In this document: piece after piece, positions 23,529 to 23,634 of the stretch
Numbering within the stretch: position 1 is the stretch's first letter
How the letters are laid out: every line of letters starts with the position of its first letter
Source of the DNA: CAYNNP01 sp964398215
GTDB taxonomy: Bacteria > Planctomycetota > Planctomycetia > Pirellulales > Pirellulaceae
NCBI GenBank assembly: GCA_964398215.1
Contig: CAYNNP010000081.1
Span: forward strand, 1 to 23,634
Direction of reading: 5' to 3'
Length of the DNA stretch: 23,634 bases
Translations under genes and position numbers: made by a program
The notes under the pieces: model-generated
Seen by the model: the letters and a program-made list of their open reading frames with translations, nothing else
Database searches by the model: none
What the model was told of the DNA's origin: nothing

Positions 23529-23634
23529 TGTAGGCCGGACCGAGCAAACGCTGCAATTGCCGGAACTTCGGACGCAAGCAGAAATGTCGTTGATAGTGTA
23601 ATCTCTGCGACACAATGGAGGCGTTTGCGCTGTT
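23529..23634 (+). repeat. Dispersed intergenic repeat, copy B (cut by window end)
   Basis: This is an inverted counterpart of the repeat at 20076-20178, sharing TGTAGGCCGGACC, TCGGACGCAA and GCGACACAATG with CGTTTGCGCTGTT. In copy A the similarity ends near CGCTGTTCCGG. Here the window ends at CGCTGTT, so the right end is not seen. Confidence 0.75.

Noticed and set aside
23383..23613. 76-codon minus-strand frame
   Set aside because: It lies in repeat sequence, shares part of it with the non-coding copy A, and has no coding features.
1..23634. CRISPR array, tRNA, rRNA, prophage, transposase or defence island
   Set aside because: No regularly spaced repeats, cloverleaf-like sequence, phage or transposase proteins, or defence domains were found by reading both strands.

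Overview
The window looks like a planctomycete chromosome segment, most likely from the Pirellulaceae (a Rhodopirellula-type genome). This rests on gene content and is not a computed classification. The indicators are a Ser/Thr kinase with an N-terminal CxxC zinc ribbon and a multi-membrane tail, an orphan PEP-CTERM surface protein, a very large uncharacterised helical protein, a lysine-only-tailed small protein with a conserved head, a membrane-anchored squalene-cyclase-fold protein, few clear Shine-Dalgarno sites, and palindromic intergenic repeats of the kind I associate with that group.

Layout. All genes but one are on the minus strand. Read in transcription order, the left block (8729 to 16) is guaA (GMP synthase), ettA (ribosome-associated ABC-F ATPase), a 74-aa histone-H1-like lysine-rich protein, a 1345-aa protein of unknown function and a sugar-phosphate isomerase/epimerase-like TIM barrel. 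The next block (12368 to 8939) is a tight three-gene unit of a FemAB/GNAT-type transferase, an MBOAT O-acyltransferase and an SGNH-hydrolase-like membrane-anchored protein. This is the classic layout of an envelope or exopolysaccharide acylation module. Upstream lie a small TPR protein and ppdK (pyruvate, phosphate dikinase), separated by a strong intrinsic terminator. Then come the large Ser/Thr kinase, a divergent plus-strand TPR protein (the only plus-strand gene), a PEP-CTERM protein, and the cyclase-fold protein with a TonB-like acidic/proline N-terminal half.

How the genes may work together. guaA, ettA and ppdK are housekeeping or energy-status functions (GTP supply, ATP/ADP-sensing of translation, PEP/pyruvate interconversion). 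The acylation module, PEP-CTERM protein, kinase and cyclase-fold protein point to envelope biology and signalling. I see no defence island, CRISPR array, prophage, transposase, tRNA or rRNA.

The least explained material is non-coding: an 18-bp near-perfect hairpin upstream of the plus-strand TPR gene whose two imperfect pairs are both G·U in the plus transcript; a nested palindromic element at 21241-21396; two diverged copies of a dispersed repeat at 20076-20178 and 23529-23634; a palindrome just 3' of the kinase; and a shared ten-base sequence upstream of the PEP-CTERM and cyclase-fold genes. Nothing here proves a new system. The best leads are the FemAB-MBOAT-SGNH operon, the lysine-rich and giant protein pair, and the hairpin.
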